Notes: generated by a model from the sequence alone, not told the origin. A DNA stretch of 21,886 nucleotides from Tissierellia bacterium (GCA_012513395.1 JAAZCH010000019.1:1-21886), one strand, 5' to 3'; positions 15,320 through 21,886 are shown, numbered from the stretch's first letter. Numbers and translations: made by a program.

Positions 15320-16333
15320 TCATTCTGATAATTCTTTTAATTTTCCTGTAATCTTATAGGAGACTTTTCCTAGTTCTTCTATATTTTTCACTTCTAAAAG
15401 CATCATTATTATCGCTAATTTATGTCTTAAATTTTTTATATAATTCAAAGCTGTATCATAACCACCACGAAGTAGATAATTAATTACCTCTCCAGAGCCA
15501 GCGCACATCTTAGCCCCCATTACAATGGACTTTGCAATCTCTTGGGAAGTTTTAATTCCACCACTGGATATTATATTAAGGTCTTTTTTATTAAGATTCA
15601 TTACTTCAAGGAGACTCAGTGCTGTAGGAATCCCCCATTCATATAGTTCATTAGCATCTAAATTAGGATTTCTTAAATCTTCTATTTCAATGAAGTTTGA
15701 GCCGCCTTTTCCTGCGATGTCAATATTTCTAACTCCTATATCGTAAAGTCTTTTAGCAGTTTTTTCACTGATACCTGTTCCCACTTCTTTTACAATTACA
15801 GGCACATGGAGAGATCTTACTATTTTCTCAATATTATTTAATATTCCTGCAAAATTTCTATCGCCCTCAGTCATTACAAGCTCTTGAGCTAAATTTAAAT
15901 GAATTTGTAGCGCATTTGCATTTATCATTTCTATAGCAATCTTCGCTTCATCCGGAGTACAAAGTGCTCCGAGATTCCCAATAATAATTCCGTTGGGATT
16001 TACTTTTCTAACAATCTTAAAGGAATCAGATAAATCAGGTGCATCAATTGCAATTTTTTGTGATCCCACAGCCATGGGTATATTTAATTTGCTAGCAATT
16101 TTGGACAAATCTTCATTTATTCCGTTAGCAGTTTCATTTCCACCTGTCACTGCATTAATCATAAAAGGAAAGCTAACTTTATGTCCTAAAAATATTGTCG
16201 TAGTGTCGATTTCATTAAAGTTTTGGTCACTTACAGCGACATGGCTTAAATAAACATCTTCAAACAAATTAGAGTTTTTGTAACTTGATAACAAATAGTT
16301 TTCTATATGTTCTTGCTTTCTAGATTGTCTCAT
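15320..16333 (-). CDS. fni: Type 2 isopentenyl-diphosphate delta-isomerase
   Basis: 337 residues. This FMN- and NADPH-dependent cytosolic enzyme interconverts IPP and DMAPP. Visible are the N-terminal RKQEHI motif, FMINAVTGG (FMN-barrel strand), the family signature ALQIHLNLAQELVMTEGDRNF, VPVIVKEVGTGIS with the active lysine region, IDIAGKGGSNFIEIE, and the phosphate-binding ISSGGI and MGAKMCAGSG loops. The usual PEGDR is EGDR after Met-Thr here, a small variation. AGGAGATAAG precedes the ATG and abuts the stop of the LCP gene ten bases upstream, so both share a transcript. Supplying isoprenoid for undecaprenyl phosphate fits the LCP neighbour; the link is inference. A type 2 isomerase is usual where the mevalonate route operates. 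Confidence 0.96.
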   Translation of the reverse strand: MRQSRKQEHIENYLLSSYKNSNLFEDVYLSHVAVSDQNFNEIDTTTIFLGHKVSFPFMINAVTGGNETANGINEDLSKIASKLNIPMAVGSQKIAIDAPDLSDSFKIVRKVNPNGIIIGNLGALCTPDEAKIAIEMINANALQIHLNLAQELVMTEGDRNFAGILNNIEKIVRSLHVPVIVKEVGTGISEKTAKRLYDIGVRNIDIAGKGGSNFIEIEDLRNPNLDANELYEWGIPTALSLLEVMNLNKKDLNIISSGGIKTSQEIAKSIVMGAKMCAGSGEVINYLLRGGYDTALNYIKNLRHKLAIIMMLLEVKNIEELGKVSYKITGKLKELSE

Positions 16334-16343
16334 CTTATCTCCT

Positions 16344-17300
16344 CTAGTCCATTAAATATTCGCCAAAATATTCTTGATAAACTTCCTTCGCACCTTTGTC
16401 ATAAACTTTCCAATAGCTGGTTTCCAAATCCAAAAATTCTCCAGGCAAGGTAGTGGTCTCAATATTTTCCTTGTCCAACTTACCTGCAAGTCCTACACCG
16501 GCATAGATAATATTTGTAGGAAGATTTGTGTCTACATATTTAGAATAAACGTCTAGTATCTTAGGTAATTTTAAAATATTTTTAGGCTCTAGTGTTTGTT
16601 TTATCATTTCTGTTAAGAAATATTGTTGCATCTTTACTCTATCGATATCACCATCTGTATAGCTTCTATATCTTAAAAATAATACAGAATTTTTTCCATC
16701 CAGTTTTTGCACACCTGGCTTAAAGTCTATTAGATATTCCATCCCTTTTGTGGTGTCTATCTTATACATTTTTGTGGGTATATCTACAGTAACTCCACCA
16801 ATGGCATCTACCAAATTCTCAACAGCTCGATAATCGACCCTTACATAATAGTCCACGTCGAGTTTAGTGAAATCTCTAACTGTTTTCATAAGTAATTTCA
16901 TTCCGCCATAAGAATGAGCGTGAGTCAATTTATCCAGACTACCATTAATGGGAACTCTAGAGTCTCTTGGTAGTGACATCATTCTTATAGATCCGTCCTT
17001 AAAGTTCACTTTACAAAGTATCATCGTATCGGATCTGATGTTAGTAGCACCATGTTTATCTACTTTTATTTTATTAATATCGCCAGTATCTACTCCTACA
17101 AGTAAGAAAAATACTTCATCGACATTTAGTCTTTCAATTTTATTTCCTTCTTCAATGTTTTCCACTTGTTCAATTCCATGTTCTTCTTCTATGATTTGAA
17201 CTGTGCTAGTAGTTCCTTCTAATTTATTCCAAACCCATAAATAGGCACTTGAAAAAACTAATAGAGCTATTAAAAATGAAAGTAAAAATTTACTTTTCAA
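16344..17300 (-). CDS. LytR-CpsA-Psr (LCP) family cell-wall glycopolymer ligase
   Basis: 318 residues: one N-terminal membrane helix (about 5-24), a short acidic linker, then the extracytoplasmic LCP domain (about 60-300). LCP enzymes transfer glycopolymers from undecaprenyl-pyrophosphate to peptidoglycan. Motifs are FFLLVGVD, the metal/pyrophosphate-binding IRSDTMIL, SLPRDSRVPI, KLTHAHSYGG, VDAIGGVTVDIP and LRYRSYTDGDIDRVKMQQYF, with all the conserved Arg and Asp positions present. The start is a TTG at 17300 (AAGGAG about ten bases, GGAAG four bases upstream). It has its own promoter in the end of citG, with a short inverted repeat in the 5' leader. It is followed closely by fni. Confidence 0.94.
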   Translation of the reverse strand: MKSKFLLSFLIALLVFSSAYLWVWNKLEGTTSTVQIIEEEHGIEQVENIEEGNKIERLNVDEVFFLLVGVDTGDINKIKVDKHGATNIRSDTMILCKVNFKDGSIRMMSLPRDSRVPINGSLDKLTHAHSYGGMKLLMKTVRDFTKLDVDYYVRVDYRAVENLVDAIGGVTVDIPTKMYKIDTTKGMEYLIDFKPGVQKLDGKNSVLFLRYRSYTDGDIDRVKMQQYFLTEMIKQTLEPKNILKLPKILDVYSKYVDTNLPTNIIYAGVGLAGKLDKENIETTTLPGEFLDLETSYWKVYDKGAKEVYQEYFGEYLMD

Positions 17301-17318
17301 AAAGCTTCCACTCCTTCA

Positions 17319-17336
17319 AAGACAGTTTACTGTCTT
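17319..17336. promoter_or_regulatory. Inverted repeat in the LCP leader
   Basis: AAGACAG-TTTA-CTGTCTT, a perfect seven-base inverted repeat with a four-base loop, directly after the predicted transcription start of the LCP gene and before its ribosome-binding site. It could be an operator or a small mRNA hairpin. There is no U-tract for termination. Confidence 0.4.
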
Positions 17337-17349
17337 GTTTGTTATTGTA

Positions 17350-17378
17350 ATAATAGCATTATGTTCCTTTGTTTACAA
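17350..17378 (-). promoter_or_regulatory. Sigma-A promoter of the LCP-fni unit
   Basis: On the minus strand TTGTAA (17373-17378), 17 bases, TATTAT (17350-17355). The -35 overlaps the citG stop codon. Confidence 0.55.
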
Positions 17379-18236
17379 GTTTTCCAACCATTCATTTGTA
17401 CAATATATAAACACTGTGGCTGCGCATAAATCAGCACATCCCCCAGGACTTATTCGCTTCTTTACAAAAATTTTATCTATTTCTTCCAATTTACACATTC
17501 CTTCAATGGTCTTAAATCCACCTAGGGCATTTACTTCTTTAACGTATTTCCTCATAAGTTCTAAGCCTTCAATTTCAGTCCTACCTACTACGTTAGAATC
17601 AAATACGGTTTCCATTAATTTAAGCAAAGATTCTCCCATGGAGATTTGAAAATCGTAACCTTTATTTATGCACTCAATTAATGTGTTGTATGCAATTTTT
17701 ATAGATGGAAATCCTTCCTTGGCTTCCCCACGGATTCCATAATTACCGTATTTTACAAATTGGGATTCTCCATAGGTTAGAATTTTTTTTGATAGAAAAT
17801 CTACATCAAAATCTTTTAGTATATTCTGAGAGATACTTCCTCCCCTTTGGGTAATGGAATTTAAGTTGATAGCCTCGTCTTTTCCTTTTAGAGACCCAAT
17901 AGCTGCGCAAAGGATTCCAAAAATGAAAATAGCCCCTTTGTGGGTGTTTATGCCTTTAGTAGCACTAAACATTTTTTCTTCCGCTTCTACACCCAAGGGT
18001 CTAATTGAATCAAATATTTTCGAAAAATCATCTCCATCGTGAAAATATCCAACAGAAGTGCAGTTTTTGAAGTACTCTTCCAAAACCAAAATAGAATCCA
18101 TGAAAGTGAATATATCCATATCATCGTGGGCTCCAGAATTATTTCTATCCACTAGCCCAGGCTTAGGAGTAAGTAAAACTTCATAGACAAGTGCCTTCTG
18201 AGCAAGTAAGCTCACTTCTTTAAAAAAATACTCCAT
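17373..18236 (-). CDS. citG: Triphosphoribosyl-dephospho-CoA synthase family protein (CitG-like)
   Basis: 287 residues, close to the 290 of characterised CitG. CitG makes 2'-(5''-triphosphoribosyl)-3'-dephospho-CoA from ATP and dephospho-CoA, the precursor of the prosthetic group of the citrate lyase (CitD) or malonate decarboxylase (MdcC) acyl-carrier subunit. Signatures are TPKPGLVDRNNSGAHDDMD (about 22-40), the family's ATP-binding motif, and the C-terminal ISPGGCADLCAATVFI. I chose the ATG at 18236 because GGAGG lies five bases upstream. The in-frame ATG at 18251 precedes that site. No citC, citD, citE, citF, citX or mdc gene is in the window, so the carrier protein it serves is unknown. 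Confidence 0.9.
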   Translation of the reverse strand: MEYFFKEVSLLAQKALVYEVLLTPKPGLVDRNNSGAHDDMDIFTFMDSILVLEEYFKNCTSVGYFHDGDDFSKIFDSIRPLGVEAEEKMFSATKGINTHKGAIFIFGILCAAIGSLKGKDEAINLNSITQRGGSISQNILKDFDVDFLSKKILTYGESQFVKYGNYGIRGEAKEGFPSIKIAYNTLIECINKGYDFQISMGESLLKLMETVFDSNVVGRTEIEGLELMRKYVKEVNALGGFKTIEGMCKLEEIDKIFVKKRISPGGCADLCAATVFIYCTNEWLENL

Positions 18237-18322
18237 CACGACCTCCAGCATATATATTAAATTATAATCTTCTAAATTTCAAGATTTGACTCTAAATTGT
18301 AACTAATTTTTAAAGATTGTGT

Positions 18323-18328
18323 TATATT
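18323..18328 (+). promoter_or_regulatory. Extended -10 promoter of the lipoprotein gene
   Basis: TATATT with TG one base upstream (TGTTATATT), an extended -10. There is no good -35 at 16-18 bases. It lies about 50 bases before the TTG start. Confidence 0.45.
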
Positions 18329-18376
18329 ATTGCAAAGAGATATTTACAATAAAACAAATTTACAGAGGTGAAATAG

Positions 18377-19135
18377 TTGAAAAAAATTACATTATTATTA
18401 TCTTTGCTATTGGTAATGGTAGGATGCGGTAAGGTTAAAAATAACAATGGATCTAACGCAGCGAGCAACGAAACTACTGTAGATACTTCAACCAATTTAA
18501 CAGAAGTTACAGGAGTACTAGAGACAAAATTTATAGAAAATGATATAAAATATATAATTTTGGATGTAAAAAATATAAGTGAAAAACTAGATGCTGGCAA
18601 CGTAAAAGATTTTGAAATTTTAGAAGATGGACAGACATTAAGATTAACATACGATGAAGATAAAAAAATTGTAGAGATATTGAATATAGAGAAGGCTGAA
18701 AAAAATGCAGATGCTAATAGCGTCGCAACTCCTAACAACAGAGTAATTGCTCATTCTGAAACTTTTAGCTTTGAAGGATTAAATGAATACAAGAATGTAG
18801 ATTTGCAAAATTTTCTGGAATTTGGAATTGAAAAAGTTTCCCTTTACACTGACGCAGAGAGCGATGGCAAAGGAGGATTCTATTGGGACGATGGCAATAG
18901 ATTTGTACTCATGGCACACAAAGACCGCGGAGGATATATACTTTTTGATAAAAGAGTTCAACTGGGCGAAGCCAAAGTAAATGTATACAGCATTGAAGAC
19001 TCATTAAATATCAGCATGCTAGAACATGGCACAGCAAATATCAGCTTTAGAGTATATAAGCTTGTGGACGGAGAATTTATAGAAAGCATCAAATATCAAG
19101 GCGAAGGTAATGTTAATATGTTAGGAAACTTCTAA
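18377..19135 (+). CDS. Uncharacterised lipoprotein
   Basis: 252 residues from a TTG start, with AGAGGTG six bases upstream. The N-terminus MKKITLLLSLLLVMVGCG is a lipoprotein signal: basic end, hydrophobic core, and a lipobox ending VGC with Cys17 as the lipid site (Met at -3 is unusual). A low-complexity Asn/Ser/Thr linker follows, then a beta-rich domain (about 38-105) and a second beta-rich domain (about 120-252), which starts near AHSETFSFEGL. I do not recognise either. The protein is expected on the outer face of the cytoplasmic membrane. It is transcribed alone and ends in a strong terminator; citG is divergent. There is no ABC transporter beside it. Confidence 0.8.
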   Translation: MKKITLLLSLLLVMVGCGKVKNNNGSNAASNETTVDTSTNLTEVTGVLETKFIENDIKYIILDVKNISEKLDAGNVKDFEILEDGQTLRLTYDEDKKIVEILNIEKAEKNADANSVATPNNRVIAHSETFSFEGLNEYKNVDLQNFLEFGIEKVSLYTDAESDGKGGFYWDDGNRFVLMAHKDRGGYILFDKRVQLGEAKVNVYSIEDSLNISMLEHGTANISFRVYKLVDGEFIESIKYQGEGNVNMLGNF

Positions 19136-19168
19136 AAAAACTAGGCAAAATTATTTGCCTAGTTTTTT
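19134..19168. terminator. Bidirectional intrinsic terminator between lipoprotein and pgeF genes
   Basis: CTAGGCAAA (19141-19149), loop ATTA, TTTGCCTAG (19154-19162), extended by A-run/T-run pairing on both sides. It can end the plus-strand lipoprotein transcript and, from the other side, the pgeF transcript (stop at 19232). Confidence 0.9.
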
Positions 19169-19231
19169 ATATAATCTTTTAATTGTTTTCCTATTTAAAA
19201 TAATTTTGGGAATTTTAAAAAAGATTATTTG

Positions 19232-19954
19232 TCATTTTATTATACTAATCATAAAATTCAATTTGTATTTTCCTTTGTCACGTCTAGCGGAGCTAAATCT
19301 TTCGTCTTCAAATGTGGAAATTCTAGAAACTTCTATATTACTTGGATTTATTCCTGACTCTAATAGTAAGCTCAAATTAGAATCAATCATACTTAAAATA
19401 AATTTATTCCCAACTATTTGGAAAAATTGATCTCGGCTTTCAAAAATTCTAAAGGCGTCATATACATCAGTGTCCACTTCATAATTTGCCATATCTATGG
19501 AAGGTCCTAAGTATGCGTGAATGTCTTCAATATTACAGCCAAAATCTCTGATCATTCTATCTATTCCTCTTTGTGAAATTCTTTGTACAGTGCTCCTCCA
19601 ACCTGAATGTATAGCTACTTGAACCCTTTTCACAGGATCAAAAAGCAATATCGGAGTACAATCAGCAAATTTTATAACTAAGGCAATATCCTTTTTGTCC
19701 GTAATCAGTCCGTCTGTGTCAGGAAATACTCTTCCATAAAAATTTTCTTCGCCATTCATCCCATCACAATATTCGATATTATGACCGTGGACTTGCACAC
19801 CTGAATAAATCTCAATAGGATTTTCACCCATGTCACCTAGAGCGGAATAGATATTTCGTCTACCCTCATCTCTAGGAACTCTCTCACCCAATCTATAATC
19901 TGGTCCAGATATATAATTTTTAAGCCCTAGGGACTCTAACATTTTTGAATTCAT
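19232..19954 (-). CDS. pgeF: Multicopper-oxidase-like laccase-domain protein (PgeF/YlmD/YfiH family)
   Basis: 240 residues. The family's three zinc ligands are present: His in VQVHGHN, Cys in FADCTPILLFDP, and His in VAIHSGWRSTVQRIS (commonly HAGWRG, here HSGWRS). TDGLITD and YLGPSID also match. The usual Cys of the GPxIGPCCYEV region is replaced by DMANYEV, and the late CTYC motif is reduced to RISTFEDERFSSARRDK. Family members have been described as peptidoglycan editing factors removing misincorporated serine, and as purine nucleoside phosphorylase/adenosine deaminase enzymes. Either role is possible here; linkage to pyrE and pyrF mildly favours nucleoside metabolism. GGAGG lies five bases before the ATG, and pyrE is 62 bases upstream. 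Confidence 0.85.
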   Translation of the reverse strand: MNSKMLESLGLKNYISGPDYRLGERVPRDEGRRNIYSALGDMGENPIEIYSGVQVHGHNIEYCDGMNGEENFYGRVFPDTDGLITDKKDIALVIKFADCTPILLFDPVKRVQVAIHSGWRSTVQRISQRGIDRMIRDFGCNIEDIHAYLGPSIDMANYEVDTDVYDAFRIFESRDQFFQIVGNKFILSMIDSNLSLLLESGINPSNIEVSRISTFEDERFSSARRDKGKYKLNFMISIIK

Positions 19955-20016
19955 TTAATCCTCCATCTCGTAAAGCTTATCGTATATATCTATACCCTAG
20001 TTTAAATTATCAAATA

Positions 20017-20586
20017 TTAAATCTTTTTTCTACTTCCAGGTTTTACTATTTCTTCGCCTGCATCGCACATTGGACAACTATCTGCTTCATATGTTTTAAT
20101 ATCCAAGTCAATAGAACCGTAAAGTGGATAATCGCCAATTTTATTTCCACCACTTCTATTTACCAAAGTCGCAATAGCAACTATTTCTACTCCGTATTCT
20201 TTTATAGCTTCTATAGCTTCCAAGGAAGATTTTCCAGTGGTAACAACATCTTCTACTATCAAAACTCTAGTTCCTTTTTCCAAATTGAATCCGCGTCTTA
20301 ATGTCATAACTTCATCTTGACGTTCAGTAAACATAGAAGGCACTCCCAATTGTCTTGCAATTTCATAACTGACAATAACTCCCCCAAGAGCCGGTCCCAC
20401 AACTACATCTATATCCATGTCTTTTACTTTTTCTACTACAGGTTTTAATGATTCTGCTGCAACATCAGGATACATCAATAATTTTGCACATTGAACGTAA
20501 CCGTCACTATGTTTTCCTGAAGTCAAAAGGAAATGTCCTTCCAGTAATGCGCCGCAATCTTCCAAGTTTTTCTTAATATCCACCAT
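20017..20586 (-). CDS. pyrE: Orotate phosphoribosyltransferase
   Basis: 189 residues. It converts orotate and PRPP to orotidine 5'-phosphate, the fifth step of UMP synthesis. The PRPP-binding motif VLIVEDVVTTGKS is complete (about 108-120). The catalytic flexible loop is the TERQDEVMTLRRGF segment, and the N-terminal orotate region is HFLLTSGKHSDGYVQCAKLL. The C-terminal CPMCDAGEEIVKPGSR, with a Cys pair and PGSR, belongs to the longer subfamily also found in Thermus and many anaerobes, not the E. coli type. GGAGG precedes the ATG. pyrF ends 14 bases upstream, so the two are co-transcribed behind the PyrR leader. Confidence 0.96.
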   Translation of the reverse strand: MVDIKKNLEDCGALLEGHFLLTSGKHSDGYVQCAKLLMYPDVAAESLKPVVEKVKDMDIDVVVGPALGGVIVSYEIARQLGVPSMFTERQDEVMTLRRGFNLEKGTRVLIVEDVVTTGKSSLEAIEAIKEYGVEIVAIATLVNRSGGNKIGDYPLYGSIDLDIKTYEADSCPMCDAGEEIVKPGSRKKI

Positions 20587-20600
20587 TTTATTTCCTCCTA

Positions 20601-21449
20601 TTATTTTCCTAAAATATTAGCTTTCATTTCTTCTACTGCAATTCTTGCATACTTACCAATATTATCTTCACCATCTTCATATTTCTTAAAGTTTAAAATT
20701 ATTCCTCTTGATGAATTTACCACTCCACCGTTGAAGTCATTTAAATAGTTTCTAATATCAGCAGCTGTAGCTCCTTGGGCACCATAACCAGGAATTAAGA
20801 AGAAAGAATTTTTATACGCTTCTCTTAGCTCCACTGCCTCTTCACTTTGGGTTCCGCCTGTTACTAAACCCAGTGCAGAATAACCAGATTCTCCAACACA
20901 AGATTTTCCAATTTCTTGTAAATTATCGCCAATTGTATAGTAAAGTGGTCTTCCCTTGTGTTCTAGATATTCTATGTCCTTTGCTCCAGGATTAGACGTT
21001 CTTAGTAAAACAAATGCGCCCTTTTCTCCACTTTCCAAGTACGGAAGATATGGGTCGATACTATCGTATCCCATGTATGGACTTAAAGTTACAAAGTCTA
21101 CTTCAAATTCTGATTCGAAATGAGCTTTGGCATACATCTTTCCAGTGTCAGCAATATCCCCACGCTTAATATCACCAATTACTAATTGGTCTTTGGATTT
21201 TAAATACTCTATAGTTTTTACATAACCTTTTAAGCCCTCTATCCCTTTGGCTTCGTAATAGGCAATTTGCAATTTAAAAATCGCCACCAAGTCATATGTG
21301 TTGTCGATTATTTCTTTGTTAAATTGAAATAGTCCTTCCGCCACTCCCAAATCTTGATATTTTTTTGGAAGATAATCAAAACTGGTGTCTAGTCCCACAC
21401 ATATAAAGCTTCTTTCTTTTACTCTTTCGTATAATTTGTCAATTATCAT
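20601..21449 (-). CDS. pyrF: Orotidine 5'-phosphate decarboxylase
   Basis: 282 residues, the longer PyrF subfamily (about 270-310 residues versus 235 in Bacillus). It decarboxylates OMP to UMP, the last de novo step. [14 protein letters not shown] opens the barrel, and the catalytic Lys-Asp cluster is [14 protein letters not shown] (about 90-103). [10 protein letters not shown] and [16 protein letters not shown] form the phosphate-binding loops. The ATG at 21449 has GGAGG five bases upstream. Another in-frame ATG at 21461 overlaps that site and has none of its own. It is the first structural gene after the long leader (21474-21672). Confidence 0.95.
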   Translation of the reverse strand: MIIDKLYERVKERSFICVGLDTSFDYLPKKYQDLGVAEGLFQFNKEIIDNTYDLVAIFKLQIAYYEAKGIEGLKGYVKTIEYLKSKDQLVIGDIKRGDIADTGKMYAKAHFESEFEVDFVTLSPYMGYDSIDPYLPYLESGEKGAFVLLRTSNPGAKDIEYLEHKGRPLYYTIGDNLQEIGKSCVGESGYSALGLVTGGTQSEEAVELREAYKNSFFLIPGYGAQGATAADIRNYLNDFNGGVVNSSRGIILNFKKYEDGEDNIGKYARIAVEEMKANILGK

Positions 21450-21473
21450 AGCTTCCTCCATTTGATTTTTTGC

Positions 21474-21572
21474 CTAAAAAAATAGCCCGCAATTTTTAAT
21501 GTCAAAGACAAAAAAGTTAGGACTTTTACTATTTAATAAATTTATTAAGTTATAACAACAAAAGCTATTCAT
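21474..21572 (-). CDS. Candidate 32-residue pyr leader peptide
   Basis: ATG at 21572 with AGAGGAG (21581-21587) eight bases upstream, then 31 codons and TAG at 21474-21476. The peptide begins MNSFCCYNLINLL and ends NCGLFF, with several Phe, Asn and Cys residues. It does not look like a conserved folded protein. Its last codons (GGG CTA TTT TTT TAG) are the 3' arm and U-tract of the intrinsic terminator at 21476-21524, and its ribosome-binding site lies in a possible sequestering hairpin. This arrangement is that of a leader peptide controlling attenuation, but expression is not proven. Confidence 0.5.
   Translation of the reverse strand: MNSFCCYNLINLLNSKSPNFFVFDIKNCGLFF
21476..21524 (-). terminator. 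Attenuator terminator in the pyrF leader
   Basis: On the minus strand an outer AGUCC/GGGCU helix (21520-21524 with 21484-21488) encloses an inner UGUC-UUU-GACA hairpin with a UUUUU/AAAAA extension and a two-base bulge (21493-21515). Seven U residues follow (21476-21482). It precedes pyrF and sits inside the leader ORF. The outer helix is short, so its strength is uncertain. Confidence 0.5.
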
Positions 21573-21573
21573 T

Positions 21574-21610
21574 TTCTAGTCTCCTCTTATATGAAGTGGA
21601 TAACCTAGAA
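21574..21610 (-). promoter_or_regulatory. Helix that could sequester the leader-ORF ribosome-binding site
   Basis: UUCUAG (21605-21610) can pair with CUAGAA (21574-21579), and inside it CUUC (21593-21596) with GAGG (21583-21586), which is part of the AGAGGAG site. It is incompatible with the helix at 21598-21635, because both use 21598-21610. Confidence 0.4.
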
Positions 21611-21635
21611 CCCTCTCGCAGTTTTCTTGTTATCC
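21598..21635 (-). promoter_or_regulatory. Alternative helix of the pyr leader (possible antiterminator)
   Basis: GGAUAAC (21629-21635) pairs perfectly with GUUAUCC (21598-21604), extended inside by AGAA/UUCU around a UGCGAGAG loop. It has no U-tract, so it is not a terminator. The GG of its 5' arm is shared with the lower stem of the PyrR hairpin, and its 3' arm with the helix at 21574-21610. Confidence 0.5.
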
Positions 21636-21664
21636 TTATTGAACTCACAGGTTCAACTTAAAGG
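21634..21664 (-). promoter_or_regulatory. PyrR-binding RNA element
   Basis: On the minus strand CCUUUAA, then UUGAAC-CUGUGA-GUUCAA, then AAGG. The six-base-pair helix (21651-21656 with 21639-21644) closes a CUGUGA hexaloop that fits the PyrR consensus CNGNGA, and the outer CCUU/AAGG helix with a purine-side internal loop fits the known anti-antiterminator. PyrR binds it when UMP/UTP is high. pyrR itself is not in the window. Confidence 0.85.
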
Positions 21665-21678
21665 CAATTTCTTTAAAT

Positions 21679-21707
21679 ATAATAGCACTAGTAAAGATTT
21701 GTGTCAA
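21679..21707 (-). promoter_or_regulatory. Sigma-A promoter of the pyrF-pyrE-pgeF operon
   Basis: On the minus strand TTGACA (21702-21707), 17 bases, TATTAT (21679-21684). The start is expected near 21672, just before the PyrR element, giving a leader of about 220 bases. Confidence 0.85.
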
Positions 21708-21823
21708 TACGGACTTTTTTTAAAAGAACACAAGTCTTTAAAAAAACTTAATTAAATTTCTGGTGATATTAGTTTAAAAAAATTTCATTTATAAAAAAAT
21801 CTATACCACCTGGAATATTGTTG
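21708..21823. other. AT-rich intergenic stretch between tRNA terminator and pyr promoter
   Basis: No convincing gene. It contains A- and T-tracts, including an imperfect AT-rich inverted repeat around 21712-21752 (TTTTTTTAAAAGA and TCTTTAAAAAAA type words). These may act as UP-element-like curvature for the pyr promoter. Confidence 0.4.
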
Positions 21824-21857
21824 TAAAATAAAAGACTTTACGATTATCGCAAAGTCT
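21824..21857 (-). terminator. Intrinsic terminator after the tRNA gene
   Basis: On the minus strand AGACTTTGCGA-TAA-TCGTAAAGTCT (arms 21833-21843 and 21847-21857, one G-U pair), then TTTTATTTTAC. It lies 12 bases after the tRNA CCA end. Confidence 0.82.
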
Positions 21858-21869
21858 AATTAATTCTAA

Positions 21870-21886
21870 TGGTGGAGCCGGCGAGA
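21870..21886 (-). tRNA. 3' end of a tRNA gene, cut by window edge
   Basis: On the minus strand the last bases read T-CTCGC-CGGCTCC-A-CCA: end of the T-loop, T-stem 3' strand, acceptor 3' strand, discriminator A and encoded CCA. The matching 5' acceptor would be GGAGCCG. The anticodon is outside the window, so the amino acid cannot be named. The terminator directly downstream supports this reading. Confidence 0.72.

Noticed and set aside
15258..15323. Upstream extension of the 40-residue membrane peptide to 15323
   Set aside because: It would be encoded by the fni terminator stem and U-tract and has no ribosome-binding site.
18323..18738. Minus-strand 138-codon frame over the lipoprotein gene start
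   Set aside because: Hydrophobic, Ser/Phe-rich antisense shadow of a gene with a clear ribosome-binding site and lipoprotein signal.
21532..21549. TTAATAAATTTATTAA palindrome in the pyr leader
   Set aside because: It is a simple A/T palindrome expected in such AT-rich DNA, with no second copy or link to the promoter.
21598..21672. T-box, PRPP/guanidine (ykkC) riboswitch for the pyr leader
   Set aside because: There is no AGGGTGGNACCGCG T-box sequence and no ykkC core; the CUGUGA loop with CCUUUAA/AAGG fits PyrR much better.
1..21886. CRISPR array, prophage, insertion sequence or toxin-antitoxin module
   Set aside because: No regularly spaced direct repeats, transposase, integrase or toxin-antitoxin-like gene pair was seen.

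Overview
The window is 21.9 kb of AT-rich, densely packed bacterial DNA. Strong GGAGG ribosome-binding sites, some TTG/GTG starts, short U-tailed terminators, a PyrR-type leader, a type 2 IPP isomerase and a lone citG point to a low-GC anaerobic Firmicute, perhaps Tissierellia/Peptoniphilaceae. The taxon is inferred from content only. Almost every gene is on the minus strand. The exceptions are a HerA-like ATPase (11391-12839) and a lipoprotein (18377-19135). I see no insertion sequence, phage gene or CRISPR array.

Layout from the left edge. (1) 1-1554: a membrane/envelope operon of two uncharacterised proteins and a GT8 glycosyltransferase cut by the window edge. (2) 1621-7620: a stress block holding ClpB, a class B J-protein, a bacterial eRF1-like (baeRF) protein, and a CsbD protein with a very long acidic tail. 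The three transcription units of this block each have a GTT...GGGWAW promoter-like motif resembling the sigma-B consensus. (3) 7639-11253: a tight operon TPR protein - methionine aminopeptidase - MATE transporter - cyclophilin. (4) 11391-12839: HerA/DUF853 ATPase, divergent from the TPR operon and convergent with degV. (5) 12958-15257: DegV fatty-acid-binding protein, C39-like protease-fold protein, DUF924 protein and a 40-residue membrane peptide. (6) 15320-18236: type 2 IPP isomerase, an LCP cell-wall ligase with its own promoter, and CitG. (7) 18377-19135: lipoprotein. (8) 19232-21707: pyrF-pyrE-pgeF behind a long regulated leader. (9) The right edge holds the 3' end of a tRNA gene and its terminator.

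Two parts deserve most attention. The pyr leader (21474-21707) has a clear sigma-A promoter, a textbook PyrR-binding hairpin (hexaloop CUGUGA inside CCUUUAA...AAGG), alternative helices that can hide or free a ribosome-binding site, a 32-codon leader ORF, and an intrinsic terminator whose 3' arm and U-tract form the last codons of that ORF. This suggests PyrR acting through leader-peptide translation, which is not the known Bacillus mechanism. The second is the stress block with its shared sigma-B-like promoters and the CsbD-acidic-repeat architecture. A degenerate palindromic repeat also occurs twice (near 5388-5475 and 12857-12940), each time directly 3' of a minus-strand gene.

Several genes have an upstream in-frame ATG that lacks a Shine-Dalgarno or lies inside one. 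For these I chose the downstream start: clpB, the J-protein, the TPR gene, the HerA gene, the DUF924 gene, citG and pyrF.
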